The translations under genes and the position numbers were made by a program. From Fidelibacterota bacterium (GTDB lineage Bacteria; Fidelibacterota; Marinisomatia; SCGC-AAA003-L08; D37C17), in NCBI GenBank assembly GCA_030747125.1, contig JASLLI010000001.1, positions 1-64,000 of the forward strand: a stretch of 64,000 bases of DNA, given 5' to 3'. Positions within the stretch are counted from its first letter, which is position 1. Each line of letters opens with the position of its first letter. The notes below the pieces were generated by a model. That model was not told the DNA's origin, made no database searches, and was given only the letters and a program-made list of their open reading frames with translations. This document shows, piece by piece, positions 37,899 through 47,532 of this stretch.

Positions 37899-38966
37899 AT
37901 GTCAAGAAAGGTTGTACATGTAGTAGGAACCGGCACTATCGGAGAACCCCTCATCGGTCTATTATGTGACTTTAAAGAAGATTTAGGATTAGATGAAGTC
38001 ACCTTTCATAAAAACACTCCGCTTACAACGGATCGTTCTAAAGTGAGAAGTCTCATTAGCAGAGGTGCCAGATTATCCACCCATGAAGATAAATTTGACG
38101 GGTTTAATGCTATTGGCCTGAAACCAGAGTTGCATACAGAGGAAGCCATTGACAGAGCTTCAGTAGTCATTGATTGCACTCCTACAGGGTTTGGGCATGA
38201 GAATAAACACAAATATTATGAGAACTACCTGCATAATACTACAGGATTTATAGCACAGGGCAGTGAATTTGGATTTGGAAAGATGTATGCACGAGGGATC
38301 AATGATTCTGCTTTGAATCATGAGGAAGATCGCTTTATTCAGGTGGTTTCCTGTAATACACATAATTTATCAACCATTGTTAAAAACTTAGCTCTGGCGG
38401 ATGGTGAAGACAATTTGGTGGAAGGGAGGTTCACACTTATCCGCCGGTCGAATGATGTGAGTCAATCTTCAAAATTTGTACCCTCTCCACAGGTTGGCAG
38501 CCATAAAGACAATGATTACGGAACTCACCATGCCAGAGACGCAGCTCTTTTATTTAATACGCTTGATCTGAAACTAAATCTATTTTCATCGGCGATGATA
38601 GTAAACAGCCAATATATGCACATCCTTCATTTTCATTTGAAATTGAAAGAACCGACAACTATTCAAAAAGTGATTGCTCGTTTAGATAGCAATGATCTCA
38701 TTGCAACTACCGATAAAGTACATGCCAACGAAGTGTTTAGTTTCGGCAGGGATCATGGTCATTTTGGGCGCATTTTAAATCAGGCAGTGGTATCAATTCC
38801 ATCTTTAAATATCCGAAACGGTACAGAAATTACAGGCTTTTGTTTTACACCACAGGATGGAAATTCACTGTTTAGTTCAATTGCTGTGACAGAATGGTTA
38901 CTCTATCCTCATTCATACGAAAACAAAATACAATGTCTTGCACCCTTTTTCTTTGATGAAGTCTAG
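37899..38966 (+). CDS. Type II (archaeal-type) glyceraldehyde-3-phosphate dehydrogenase-like protein
   Basis: A 355-residue NAD(P)-dependent dehydrogenase-like protein. It has an N-terminal Rossmann motif VVGTGTIGEP at 8-17, VVIDCTPTGFGHENKHKYY, a catalytic-type cysteine Cys152 in VVSCNTHNLS, FTLIRRSNDV and FVPSPQVGSHK. These line up with archaeal type II GAPDH, where the corresponding motifs are CTPEG, SCNTTGL, RRGADP and NPPxxPSHHG. Several normally invariant residues differ (TTGL to THNL, GADP to SNDV). It may be a paralogue acting on another phosphorylated or acyl substrate. It is unusual in bacteria. I am sure of the fold family and not of the substrate. Confidence 0.7.
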   Translation: MSRKVVHVVGTGTIGEPLIGLLCDFKEDLGLDEVTFHKNTPLTTDRSKVRSLISRGARLSTHEDKFDGFNAIGLKPELHTEEAIDRASVVIDCTPTGFGHENKHKYYENYLHNTTGFIAQGSEFGFGKMYARGINDSALNHEEDRFIQVVSCNTHNLSTIVKNLALADGEDNLVEGRFTLIRRSNDVSQSSKFVPSPQVGSHKDNDYGTHHARDAALLFNTLDLKLNLFSSAMIVNSQYMHILHFHLKLKEPTTIQKVIARLDSNDLIATTDKVHANEVFSFGRDHGHFGRILNQAVVSIPSLNIRNGTEITGFCFTPQDGNSLFSSIAVTEWLLYPHSYENKIQCLAPFFFDEV

Positions 38967-38978
38967 TAAAGGATTAAA

Positions 38979-40343
38979 TTGACAGAAATTCTCACTTTAA
39001 CAAAAGAGAAAGTACTACAATACTGCACCGAAGCAGGAATCTCTGCCACTGATGCAACTATTATAGCTGCCATTTCCGGCGGGGTGGACAGTATGGTGTT
39101 AGCTCATACCCTAAACCAGTTTCGTTCTCAATTGAATTTTGGATTGGTATTAGTCCATTTTAACCATCATCTCCAGACTAATGCCTTCCAAATGGAACGG
39201 GTCTGTAAAAAATTCTCTTTGAAAAATCAAATTCAATTGTATTCAGTTGATCTGACTTTTGCATCTTTGAAGAACCTGGAATCCAATGCACGGGTAAAAC
39301 GCTACAATGAGCTAAATAAAATTGCAGAAGTGTATAAACATGCCTTTATATTCACTGCACATCATTTAGATGACCAAATTGAAACCTTGTTCATGAAGAA
39401 CTCAGAAGGAGGTGATTGGATTTGTAAAATTGGTATTCGTGAAAAGTATGAAAAGCTCAGACGCCCCTTGTTAAGTATCAGAAAATCTGATATCTTATCA
39501 TACGCTAAACTACACAACCTCACTTGGGAAGAAGACCCGTCTAATAATGATATTTCCCTGAAAAGAAATAAAGTAAGACATTGTATGCTTCCGGAAGCTT
39601 TAAAAAAAAATCCGCAATTAGAAACAACTTTACTATATACTTCTTTTAAAGCTGAGAAGAAATTGAATCAATGCTTTATCAAATTCAAATCTCAGGAGAA
39701 ATTATATTTTTCTGACAAAGATAGTTACCATTTGGCAGCGAATAAAAAGTTACTTAAACTCTTAGATTTAGGTGAATTAAAGGCTTTTATGTATTATTCC
39801 GCCTCATTATTAAATGTTCATGTTAGTCAACATACACATGTATTTTGGAAGGAGTTTACTCAATTCATTCATTCTGCTCAATCGGGAAAAATATTTAATG
39901 TAGACCAATTACAGTGTGCCATTCATAGAGATGAATTAATAATAGTCCATTCAGGTAGATTAAATAAAATAAAAAAAATTAAAGCAAAATTGTCTCATAA
40001 TAAAAATTGGTATGGTTCTTGCTTTACATTTTCAAAAGCAGGTGAACTGGAAAAATTCCGTTCAAAACTAAAAATGATTATTCCATCAAACCTGATAAAT
40101 AGTGGACTCTATATTAGAAATTGGAAAAAAGGAGATAAAGTTATTTCAGCTACATCAGGGAGGTCTTCCTTGCTCAGTGATATTTTTACAGATCATAAAC
40201 TTTCTCAATATGATAAAGTGACTCAACCTGTAATTGTGGATAGTAACGATACCATATTATGGATTCCAGGTCTTTTGCATGGTGAAATCAAAGATAAAGA
40301 ATTTAAAACAGGAAATACATTAGTAACATGGCTTCATCAATAA
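38979..40343 (+). CDS. tilS: tRNA(Ile)-lysidine synthetase
   Basis: Modifies C34 of the CAU-anticodon tRNA-Ile to lysidine so that it reads AUA. The N-type ATP-pyrophosphatase PP-loop SGGVDS is at 33-38, with VHFNHHLQTNAF, FTAHHLDDQIETLFM and the EEDPSN region following. The 454-residue length includes the C-terminal TilS domain (IRNWKKGDKV). The start is TTG. It is followed by hpt and ftsH, a gene order conserved across many bacteria; it overlaps hpt by 16 bases. Confidence 0.93.
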   Translation: MTEILTLTKEKVLQYCTEAGISATDATIIAAISGGVDSMVLAHTLNQFRSQLNFGLVLVHFNHHLQTNAFQMERVCKKFSLKNQIQLYSVDLTFASLKNLESNARVKRYNELNKIAEVYKHAFIFTAHHLDDQIETLFMKNSEGGDWICKIGIREKYEKLRRPLLSIRKSDILSYAKLHNLTWEEDPSNNDISLKRNKVRHCMLPEALKKNPQLETTLLYTSFKAEKKLNQCFIKFKSQEKLYFSDKDSYHLAANKKLLKLLDLGELKAFMYYSASLLNVHVSQHTHVFWKEFTQFIHSAQSGKIFNVDQLQCAIHRDELIIVHSGRLNKIKKIKAKLSHNKNWYGSCFTFSKAGELEKFRSKLKMIIPSNLINSGLYIRNWKKGDKVISATSGRSSLLSDIFTDHKLSQYDKVTQPVIVDSNDTILWIPGLLHGEIKDKEFKTGNTLVTWLHQ

Positions 40344-40897
40344 TTATTCCAGATGGCTATCCTTTTGAAGGGGCGCATCTTGAAGAAGTAATTTCCCCTA
40401 AGGAAATTCAAGATCGTATCAGTCAAATTGGCAGGGATATTTCTAAAAAATACAAAGGAAAGATTCCAATTATAATTGGTGTCTTAAACGGGGCATTTCT
40501 CTTCATGGCTGATTTAGTGCGCCATTTGGACATTGAATTTGAAGTTGATTTTTTAAAAATTGATTCTTATGGAGACAGCACAAAAAGTTCAGGCACCGTC
40601 CGGTTGTTGAAGGATATAAGCGCTGATATAACCGGAAGAGATGTAATAATTATTGAAGATATTGTGGATACTGGCTTATCACTCACCTTTTTAAAACACA
40701 GAATGGAAGAAGCATCACCAAAATCCCTTGCCTTTGCTTCATTTTTGTATAAACCTGAAGTAGCAAAGCATGACTTTCCAATTGATTGGGTAGGATTTGA
40801 AATTGATGAAAGATTCTATATTGGATATGGTTTAGATTTAAAACAAATATTTAGGGGACTTCCCGGTATTTACGCACTTAATGAGGAAAACACATAG
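40328..40897 (+). CDS. hpt: Hypoxanthine phosphoribosyltransferase
   Basis: A purine salvage enzyme converting hypoxanthine (and often guanine) plus PRPP to IMP/GMP, 189 residues. The PRPP-binding loop IIIEDIVDTGLSLT is at 107-120, preceded by GVLNGAFLFMADLVRH, with VGFEIDERFYIGYGLD near the end. It lies between tilS and ftsH as in Firmicutes and many others, and directly abuts ftsH. Confidence 0.94.
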   Translation: MASSIIIPDGYPFEGAHLEEVISPKEIQDRISQIGRDISKKYKGKIPIIIGVLNGAFLFMADLVRHLDIEFEVDFLKIDSYGDSTKSSGTVRLLKDISADITGRDVIIIEDIVDTGLSLTFLKHRMEEASPKSLAFASFLYKPEVAKHDFPIDWVGFEIDERFYIGYGLDLKQIFRGLPGIYALNEENT

Positions 40898-42898
40898 TTG
40901 AAAAATAAGAAAAAAAATAAGAAGAGCCAAAAAAACCAGAATTTATGGAAAAGCCTGGGTGGGAATCTATTAATATGGATACTGATCATTGTTATGGCAG
41001 TTTCTGCACTACAATTTTTCTCTTCAGACTATAAACCACAAGCGATAACCTATACGCAATTTCAAGAATATGTAAATGATGAACAAGTAGAATCCGGTAG
41101 AATAATTGGCCGGTCATTTAAAGGTAAATTCAAAAGCCCGGTAATCATTGAATCGGAGGGACCTGGACCGGCGAAAGAATATTCTACTTTTACAACGGTG
41201 CTTCCTGAAGTTACCCTTGAAATGACCAAAATATGGGATGAGAAAAATATCACCTATCGATTTGAAGAGCAAACCTTGGGATTAGTAGATTACCTCATAC
41301 AATTTTCACCATGGCTGCTAATCATTTTCTTCTGGTTCTTCCTTATGCGAAGAATGCAGGGTCCCGGTGGGCAAAACGGAATTTTTAATTTTGCCAAATC
41401 TCGTGCAAAAATTATTTCTCCTGATAACCCAAAGACAACTTTTAAAGATGTAGCAGGTTGTGATGAAGCCAAAGTTGAACTCCAGGAAATAGTTCAATTC
41501 CTCAAAAATCCGGGAAAGTATAAAAAATTAGGCGCTAAAATTCCAAAAGGTGGTTTGTTATTAGGTCCTCCCGGAACCGGAAAAACTCTGTTAGCAAAAG
41601 CAGTTTCCGGTGAGGCGAATGTTCCCTTTTTCAGCATCAGTGGTGCAGAGTTTGTAGAAATGTTTGTGGGAGTAGGTGCCTCCAGAGTACGAGATCTTTT
41701 TGATCAGGCTAAACGCAATTCACCCAGTATCATTTTTATAGATGAAATTGATGCAGTCGGCAGACATCGTGGTGCAGGTTTAGGTGGAGGTCATGACGAA
41801 AGAGAACAGACATTAAACCAGATACTGGTTGAAATGGATGGCTTCGAAACAGATGATTCTGTTATTTTGCTCGCTGCTACAAATCGCCCTGATGTGTTGG
41901 ATAATGCTTTACTGCGGCCGGGAAGGTTTGACAGGCAAATTGTAGTTGATGTTCCCAGTGTTGATGGGAGAGAGGCTATTTTGAAAATACATGCCAAAGG
42001 TGTCCCTATGGATCGTTCTGTAGATTTTAAAGTATTGGCAAAGGGGACGCCCGGGTTGGTTGGTGCTGATCTGGAAAATTTGGTGAATGAGTCCGCGCTT
42101 CTTGCTGCCAGAAAAAATAATAAAAAAGTCACCATGACAGACTTTGAAGAAGCGAAGGATAAAGTGATGATGGGAGTTGAACGAAAGAGTATGATACTAA
42201 CTCCAAAAGAGAGAAAAGTCACTGCCTATCATGAAGCGGGCCATGCCTTAGTTGCCTATCATACTGAGGGAGCAGACCCAGTGCATAAAATTACCATTAT
42301 TCCGAGAGGAATGGCTTTGGGTATCACTGCACAACTTCCTGAAGATGAAAAACATAACTATCAGAAAAAATATCTATTGGGCAGATTAGATATTTTGATG
42401 GGGGGCAGATCTGCTGAAAAGCTCATTTTCGATGATACCTCTACCGGTGCCGGGAATGATATTGCAACTGCAACGGATACAGCTCGGAAAATGGTGTGTG
42501 AATGGGGAATGAGTGACAGGATTGGTCCATTGACCTTTGGTAAAAAATCCGAAGAGGTATTCCTTGGCAGAGAAATATCACATCCAAGAGATTACAGTGA
42601 TGAGATTTCTCAAATCATTGATGAAGAAATTACCTTATTTGTTAAACATTCTGAGAATAACGCAGACAATATTCTTAAAACGCATATTGAGCAGCTCCAT
42701 AACATTGCCAATGCATTGTTAGAATATGAGTCCATCAGTGGTGATGAAATGGGTGGTTTAATAAAAGGGAATCCCATTGTTAGACCAGAACCTAAGCCAA
42801 AAAAGAAACGCTCCCGCAGAAGAAAACGAGCAAAAGGGGAAATAAAATCCACACCGGATAAACCCAGGCAAACAATTATCACCAAGCCTGCTACTTAA
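40898..42898 (+). CDS. ftsH: ATP-dependent zinc metalloprotease FtsH
   Basis: A membrane-anchored AAA+ protease that degrades misfolded membrane and regulatory proteins. It has a basic N-terminus, a first membrane helix (about 18-40), a periplasmic domain, a second helix (about 135-152), an AAA module with Walker A GPPGTGKT at 223-230 and the second-region-of-homology arginines (RPGRFDRQ), and the zinc site HEAGH at 445-449. The 666-residue protein ends in a very basic Lys/Arg-rich tail. The TTG start directly follows hpt. Its stop shares a base with the folP ATG. Confidence 0.96.
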   Translation: MKNKKKNKKSQKNQNLWKSLGGNLLIWILIIVMAVSALQFFSSDYKPQAITYTQFQEYVNDEQVESGRIIGRSFKGKFKSPVIIESEGPGPAKEYSTFTTVLPEVTLEMTKIWDEKNITYRFEEQTLGLVDYLIQFSPWLLIIFFWFFLMRRMQGPGGQNGIFNFAKSRAKIISPDNPKTTFKDVAGCDEAKVELQEIVQFLKNPGKYKKLGAKIPKGGLLLGPPGTGKTLLAKAVSGEANVPFFSISGAEFVEMFVGVGASRVRDLFDQAKRNSPSIIFIDEIDAVGRHRGAGLGGGHDEREQTLNQILVEMDGFETDDSVILLAATNRPDVLDNALLRPGRFDRQIVVDVPSVDGREAILKIHAKGVPMDRSVDFKVLAKGTPGLVGADLENLVNESALLAARKNNKKVTMTDFEEAKDKVMMGVERKSMILTPKERKVTAYHEAGHALVAYHTEGADPVHKITIIPRGMALGITAQLPEDEKHNYQKKYLLGRLDILMGGRSAEKLIFDDTSTGAGNDIATATDTARKMVCEWGMSDRIGPLTFGKKSEEVFLGREISHPRDYSDEISQIIDEEITLFVKHSENNADNILKTHIEQLHNIANALLEYESISGDEMGGLIKGNPIVRPEPKPKKKRSRRRKRAKGEIKSTPDKPRQTIITKPAT

Positions 42899-43710
42899 TG
42901 GATTTATCCACTTTTAATTCTCCACTCATCATGGGGATTATTAACCTTACACCGGATTCGTTCTTTGATGGTGGGAAGTATGCAGATTCTCAAAATCTAA
43001 TTAAAGAGAAATTCAATCAGGCTGATATTATTGATATTGGGTGTGAATCCTCACGGCCCGGAGCAGATCCACTATCCGCTGAGCATGAAATTCAAAGATT
43101 AGACCAATATCTGGATTTTTTAAACACTTTCCAACAACCGCTATCCATTGATACATATAAACCGGAAGTTGCAGTGTATGCATTGGAAAACGGGTTTGAA
43201 ATGATAAATGATATACAGGGCGGTGGAAATGGCCATATGTTTGAAGTAGCCGAGGAATTCGGCTGTCCAATAGTTATTATGCACATGGCTGGTAGTCCAA
43301 AAACCATGCAGGAAAGTCCGTTATATTCTGATGTAGTTGATGAAATTATAACTTATTTTGATAAACAAATTGCTCTTGCAACGATTATTGGCGTAGAAGA
43401 GTCGCAAATAATTTTGGATCCTGGCATTGGATTTGGTAAAAGACTTGAGGACAATTTTAATATTTTAAAAAATATTCCTGAATTTAAAAAATTAGGGTTC
43501 CCCATACTGGTAGGGCTTTCCAGAAAATCTTTTTTATCAATAAATGGGGATACACCGGATGAAAGATTAGCAGCCACTTTAACTGCATCTGCTTATGCGC
43601 TGCAAAAAGGAGCCGATATATTAAGAGTTCATGATATAGCTGACACTTCAAAGCTTATTACCACCCATCAAAATTTGACTGCAAGTGAAATACAATTTAG
43701 TAAAAGTTGA
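42898..43710 (+). CDS. folP: Dihydropteroate synthase
   Basis: The folate-pathway enzyme joining p-aminobenzoate to the pterin diphosphate (the sulfonamide target), 270 residues. The two signature blocks are present, GIINLTPDSFFDGG and DIGCESSRPGA, plus LDPGIGFGKR and VGLSRKSFL. It occurs after ftsH as in several phyla. No other folate gene is in the window. Confidence 0.95.
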   Translation: MDLSTFNSPLIMGIINLTPDSFFDGGKYADSQNLIKEKFNQADIIDIGCESSRPGADPLSAEHEIQRLDQYLDFLNTFQQPLSIDTYKPEVAVYALENGFEMINDIQGGGNGHMFEVAEEFGCPIVIMHMAGSPKTMQESPLYSDVVDEIITYFDKQIALATIIGVEESQIILDPGIGFGKRLEDNFNILKNIPEFKKLGFPILVGLSRKSFLSINGDTPDERLAATLTASAYALQKGADILRVHDIADTSKLITTHQNLTASEIQFSKS

Positions 43711-43716
43711 TTTATC

Positions 43717-44821
43717 ATGAAATTTGACATTCGAGAATATAAAGAAAAATTTAATAATTCAAAGTCCCAATACCATGACTTACGGAGGTATCTTTGACCA
43801 ACCTGCCATTCAGTCATCAATTATAGAATTACAAAGTAAAACCACAGAACCAGATTTCTGGGAAGACGGTGAAAAAGCTCAGAAAATCCTAAAAAAAATC
43901 AGTTCATTAGAAAACGAGTTGAAGTTATGGAATGAATTAGATGAACAATTTCAAGAGGTAGAATCATATTTAGAACTTTTGAATGAAGGGGAAGATGTAG
44001 CAAACGATGCCCAGGACTCCCTGAATTCATTTGAATCCGTTATTGAAAGGGTCCAAATCAGAAAACTCTTAAGCGGAAATGATGATCATCGACATGCTAT
44101 TCTTACTATCCATCCAGGTGCCGGAGGAACTGAATCGCAGGATTGGGCATCAATGCTGTTTCGTCTCTATACCAGGTATTGTGAAAGGAGTGGGTTTAAA
44201 ACAAAATTATTGGATTATCAGGATGGTGATGAAGCCGGTATCAAAGATGTAAGTATTGAAATCTCAGGAGATTTTGCCTATGGTCATCTAAAGGCAGAAA
44301 GAGGGGTTCACCGCTTAGTTCGTATTTCTCCCTTTGACAGTAATTCTAAAAGGCATACCTCCTTTGCCTCAGTATTTATTTTCCCCGTTATTGATGACGA
44401 TGTGGATATTACCATTGAGGACAAGGATATTCGAATAGATACCTACCGCGCCAGTGGTGCAGGAGGACAACATGTTAATAAGACTGATTCTGCAGTGCGT
44501 ATAACTCATTCAGAAACGGGTATTGTGGTACAATGCCAAAATGAAAGAAGTCAGCTGAAAAATAAAAACATGGCATTGAAAATGTTAAAGGCAAGATTGT
44601 ACCAGCAAAAAATGGAAGAAATCCAGGCATCCCAGGAAGCACTTGCAGGTCAAAAAAAGGATATAGGGTGGGGAAGCCAGATTCGCTCTTATGTATTTCA
44701 TCCCTACAATATGGTGAAAGACCATCGTACAAAATTCGAAACTTCAAATATTCAATCCGTAATGGATGGGAATATTGACGAATTTATCAATGCATATTTA
44801 TTAACAAAACTGGAAAAATAA
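43717..44821 (+). CDS. prfB: Peptide chain release factor 2 (programmed +1 frameshift)
   Basis: RF2 reads UGA and UAA stops. Translation starts at ATG 43717, runs 26 codons to CTT (43792-43794) and meets an in-frame TGA; ribosomes shift +1 and continue with GAC at 43796. The total is about 367 residues. The post-shift frame carries the SPF stop-recognition motif (RISPFDSNSKRHTSF) and the catalytic GGQ in SGAGGQHVNKTDS. Upstream in-frame codons of the second frame are not a real start. It is followed directly by lysS, the usual prfB-lysS pairing. Confidence 0.96.
43782..43798 (+). promoter_or_regulatory. prfB programmed +1 frameshift site
   Basis: ACGGAGG-TAT-CTT-TGA-C: an internal Shine-Dalgarno-like GGAGG lies immediately before TAT CTT TGA C, with the spacing of the E. 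coli prfB site (AGGGGG TAT CTT TGA C). The weak UGAC stop and slippery CUU let RF2 shortage favour the shift, giving autoregulation. Confidence 0.95.
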
Positions 44822-46315
44822 ATGAGTACTGAACAAAAAAATCTCCAGGAAATAATCAAATTTAGATTGGAGAAATTGGATAAAATTAAAGCAGCCGGAT
44901 TTAATCCCTATAGCTATAATTATAACAAGGTCGATCATATAGCAGACATCATCCACAAAGGCGAAAAGAGTGTTGGATCATTTGTTAAAACTGCAGGACG
45001 AATGGTATCATTTCGAAAAATGGGGAAGGCAAGTTTTACTCATGTGCAGGATAATGAAAGCAAAATTCAGGTGTATTTGAAAAATGATTTACTACCTGAA
45101 AATATATATGACTCAATTGTTCGTAATCTTGATTTAGGAGACATCATTGGGGTTAGTGGTGAGCTATTTATTACGAAAACAGGAGAATTATCAATTAAGG
45201 CTGATGACCTTACTATCCTCTCAAAAAATATCCGTCCATTACCGAATTTAAAAGAAAAGGATGGGGAAGCCTTTAACGCATTTGAAGACAAAGAACTGCG
45301 GTACAGACATCGCCAATTAGATTTGATTGCCAATCCTGAAATAAAATCAATCTTTAAAAAACGGGCAAAAATTATTTCAACAGTGAGAGCCTTTTTAGAC
45401 ACCAATGGATACATCGAGGTGGAAACGCCGGTATTACAAACTGTTTATGGAGGCGCTTCAGCCAGACCATTCACCACGCATCATAACACTTTAGATCAAT
45501 CATTCTATTTGAGAATCGCCGACGAACTTTACCTAAAAAGACTCATTATTGGCGGATTTGAAAAAGTCTATGAATTGGCTAAAAATTTCAGAAATGAAGG
45601 GATGGACCGTAACCACAATCCCGAATACACTTCTCTGGAATATTATCAAGCATATTCGGATGTCTTCGAAATGATGGATTTTACTGAAAATCTTTTCAGA
45701 GACACTGCGGATAAAACGGGAGAATTAAAATTCGAATATAGTGGTCATACAATTGACCTATCTAAACCGTTTAAACGCAAGAGCATGTTTGATTTGTTAG
45801 AGGAGTACTGCGGTGCAGATGTTTCTTCAATGGATACGGATGCTTTGAAAAAGCTCGCTAAAGAAAAATCTCTTGAAATTGAGGATGACTTAAACTATGG
45901 TCAGGTATTGGATAAAATTTTCGGTGAATTAATTGAGCCACATCTTATAGATCCTGTTTTTGTCACTGATTATCCTAAAGCCATCTCTCCTTTAGCTAAA
46001 GAAGACCGAAATGGGAATTTAGATATTGTTGAGCGCTTTGAACTCTTTATCTGCAAAACTGAATTTGCTAATGCATTTAGTGAATTAAATGATCCCTTAG
46101 AACAGCGCCGTAGGCTGGAATCCCAGGCAAAACTACGTGAATTAGGGGATGAAGAGGCGCAAATAGTAGATGAAAATTTTCTTCAGGCCATGGAGACAGG
46201 TATGCCTCCGACGGGAGGTGTGGGGATAGGTATAGACCGACTCGTGATGCTCCTCACCCAACAGCAGTCAATTAAAGATGTCATTTTGTTTCCTGCAATG
46301 AGAACAGAGGATTAA
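44822..46315 (+). CDS. lysS: Lysyl-tRNA synthetase (class II)
   Basis: Charges tRNA-Lys. The 497-residue protein has an N-terminal OB-fold anticodon domain (VKTAGRMVSFRKMGKASF), class II motif 2 (FRNEGMDRNHNPEYTSLEYY) and motif 3 (GVGIGIDRLVMLL). It directly follows prfB with no spacer and interlocks by one base with the permease gene downstream. Confidence 0.96.
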   Translation: MSTEQKNLQEIIKFRLEKLDKIKAAGFNPYSYNYNKVDHIADIIHKGEKSVGSFVKTAGRMVSFRKMGKASFTHVQDNESKIQVYLKNDLLPENIYDSIVRNLDLGDIIGVSGELFITKTGELSIKADDLTILSKNIRPLPNLKEKDGEAFNAFEDKELRYRHRQLDLIANPEIKSIFKKRAKIISTVRAFLDTNGYIEVETPVLQTVYGGASARPFTTHHNTLDQSFYLRIADELYLKRLIIGGFEKVYELAKNFRNEGMDRNHNPEYTSLEYYQAYSDVFEMMDFTENLFRDTADKTGELKFEYSGHTIDLSKPFKRKSMFDLLEEYCGADVSSMDTDALKKLAKEKSLEIEDDLNYGQVLDKIFGELIEPHLIDPVFVTDYPKAISPLAKEDRNGNLDIVERFELFICKTEFANAFSELNDPLEQRRRLESQAKLRELGDEEAQIVDENFLQAMETGMPPTGGVGIGIDRLVMLLTQQQSIKDVILFPAMRTED

Positions 46316-47532
46316 TGAACCTTACTTCCCGGATTGCTTATAAACAATTACGATCCAGGCATAGTTTCGGGTTCATTTCATTTTCAACATATTTAAGTAT
46401 TCTCGGTCTAACAATAGGGATTGCATCTCTCATTATTATCGCTTCAGTATCAGATGGGTTCAGTACAGTAATACATTCGAAACTCTCATCCATCGACGGC
46501 CATTTGAGAATAAAAAACTTTCTGAATAATTCAATTGACGCTGTATCCGTTCAGGAGTTGCAGGAAAAATTGCTCCCACTGAATCAGCTCATTCATACTT
46601 CAGCTCCTTATATTGAAAAAAATGCCTTTATTCGTCATGATGGGAAAACGGAAGGTGTTATTATTTATGGTGTAACTCAGCCTGCTTTACAAAATATTTT
46701 TAATTTGAATCAATTCACTCAGGATGAACAATTATTTAGTACGCCAAACAGTATTTTCATAGGTGCACATTTGGCAGATAAACTAAGCCTGAATATTGGC
46801 GATACCATCATTTTGTTTAATGCAGAAAAATTGGAGTCCAATCAATTATTGAATGCAGAAAAATTCTATGTAGAGGGGGTATTTAAAACAGAATTCCCCG
46901 AATATGACAGATTACTTCTGTTTACTCCTGTAAAAGCAGCACAAAAGCTATTTCACATGGAAAATACATTTTCAGGATTAATAGCAAATGTATATTCCCC
47001 ATCATCTATTACCAAAATTGAGGATGGCGTTTCCGAAGCACTTGGAAATTTCCCTTACTATATCTCCACCTGGAAAACCAGACACAATCAATTATTGTAT
47101 TGGCTCAGTGTCTATGATCTTCCTATCAAGCTAATAATGATTTTTATTACTACTATTGCTATCTTCAATATTGCAGCCTCATTGTGGATGATAATCATTG
47201 AAAAAACCAAGGAGTTTGGAGTTTTGTTAGCGCTGGGTTTAACTCATGCAAAATTGAAATTTATCATTATAAAGGAAAGCATAATCATAGGATTTACCGG
47301 GGCGTTGGGAGGGATAACATTAAGTCTTTTAATATTATTACTCCAGAGGAGATATCAAATTATTCAAATTCCTAATGATATTTATTTTATGGATCACCTC
47401 CCTGTTGAATTTCATCTACACTATTTTATATTTTACCCTGTAGTTGCAATAGTGGGAACTTTTTTATTTGCATTTATCCCAGCATATAAAGTATCACATA
47501 TTTCTCCTGCAAACGCTCTGCGTTATGAATAA
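46315..47532 (+). CDS. LolC/LolE-family ABC transporter permease (first copy)
   Basis: An inner-membrane permease of 405 residues with one N-terminal helix (about 20-45), a large periplasmic MacB-like domain, and three C-terminal helices of the FtsX fold ending in the typical SPANALRYE. Together with the second permease and the ATPase it forms a lipoprotein-release complex that passes outer-membrane lipoproteins to LolA. Start and stop interlock with lysS and the next permease. The family call is firm; whether it is the C or E paralogue cannot be told. Confidence 0.85.
   Translation: MNLTSRIAYKQLRSRHSFGFISFSTYLSILGLTIGIASLIIIASVSDGFSTVIHSKLSSIDGHLRIKNFLNNSIDAVSVQELQEKLLPLNQLIHTSAPYIEKNAFIRHDGKTEGVIIYGVTQPALQNIFNLNQFTQDEQLFSTPNSIFIGAHLADKLSLNIGDTIILFNAEKLESNQLLNAEKFYVEGVFKTEFPEYDRLLLFTPVKAAQKLFHMENTFSGLIANVYSPSSITKIEDGVSEALGNFPYYISTWKTRHNQLLYWLSVYDLPIKLIMIFITTIAIFNIAASLWMIIIEKTKEFGVLLALGLTHAKLKFIIIKESIIIGFTGALGGITLSLLILLLQRRYQIIQIPNDIYFMDHLPVEFHLHYFIFYPVVAIVGTFLFAFIPAYKVSHISPANALRYE

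Noticed and set aside
43724-43795. A non-frameshifted prfB start in the second frame
   Set aside because: The upstream frame matches the RF2 N-terminus and the CTT-TGA-C site is canonical, so the gene starts at 43717 with a +1 shift.
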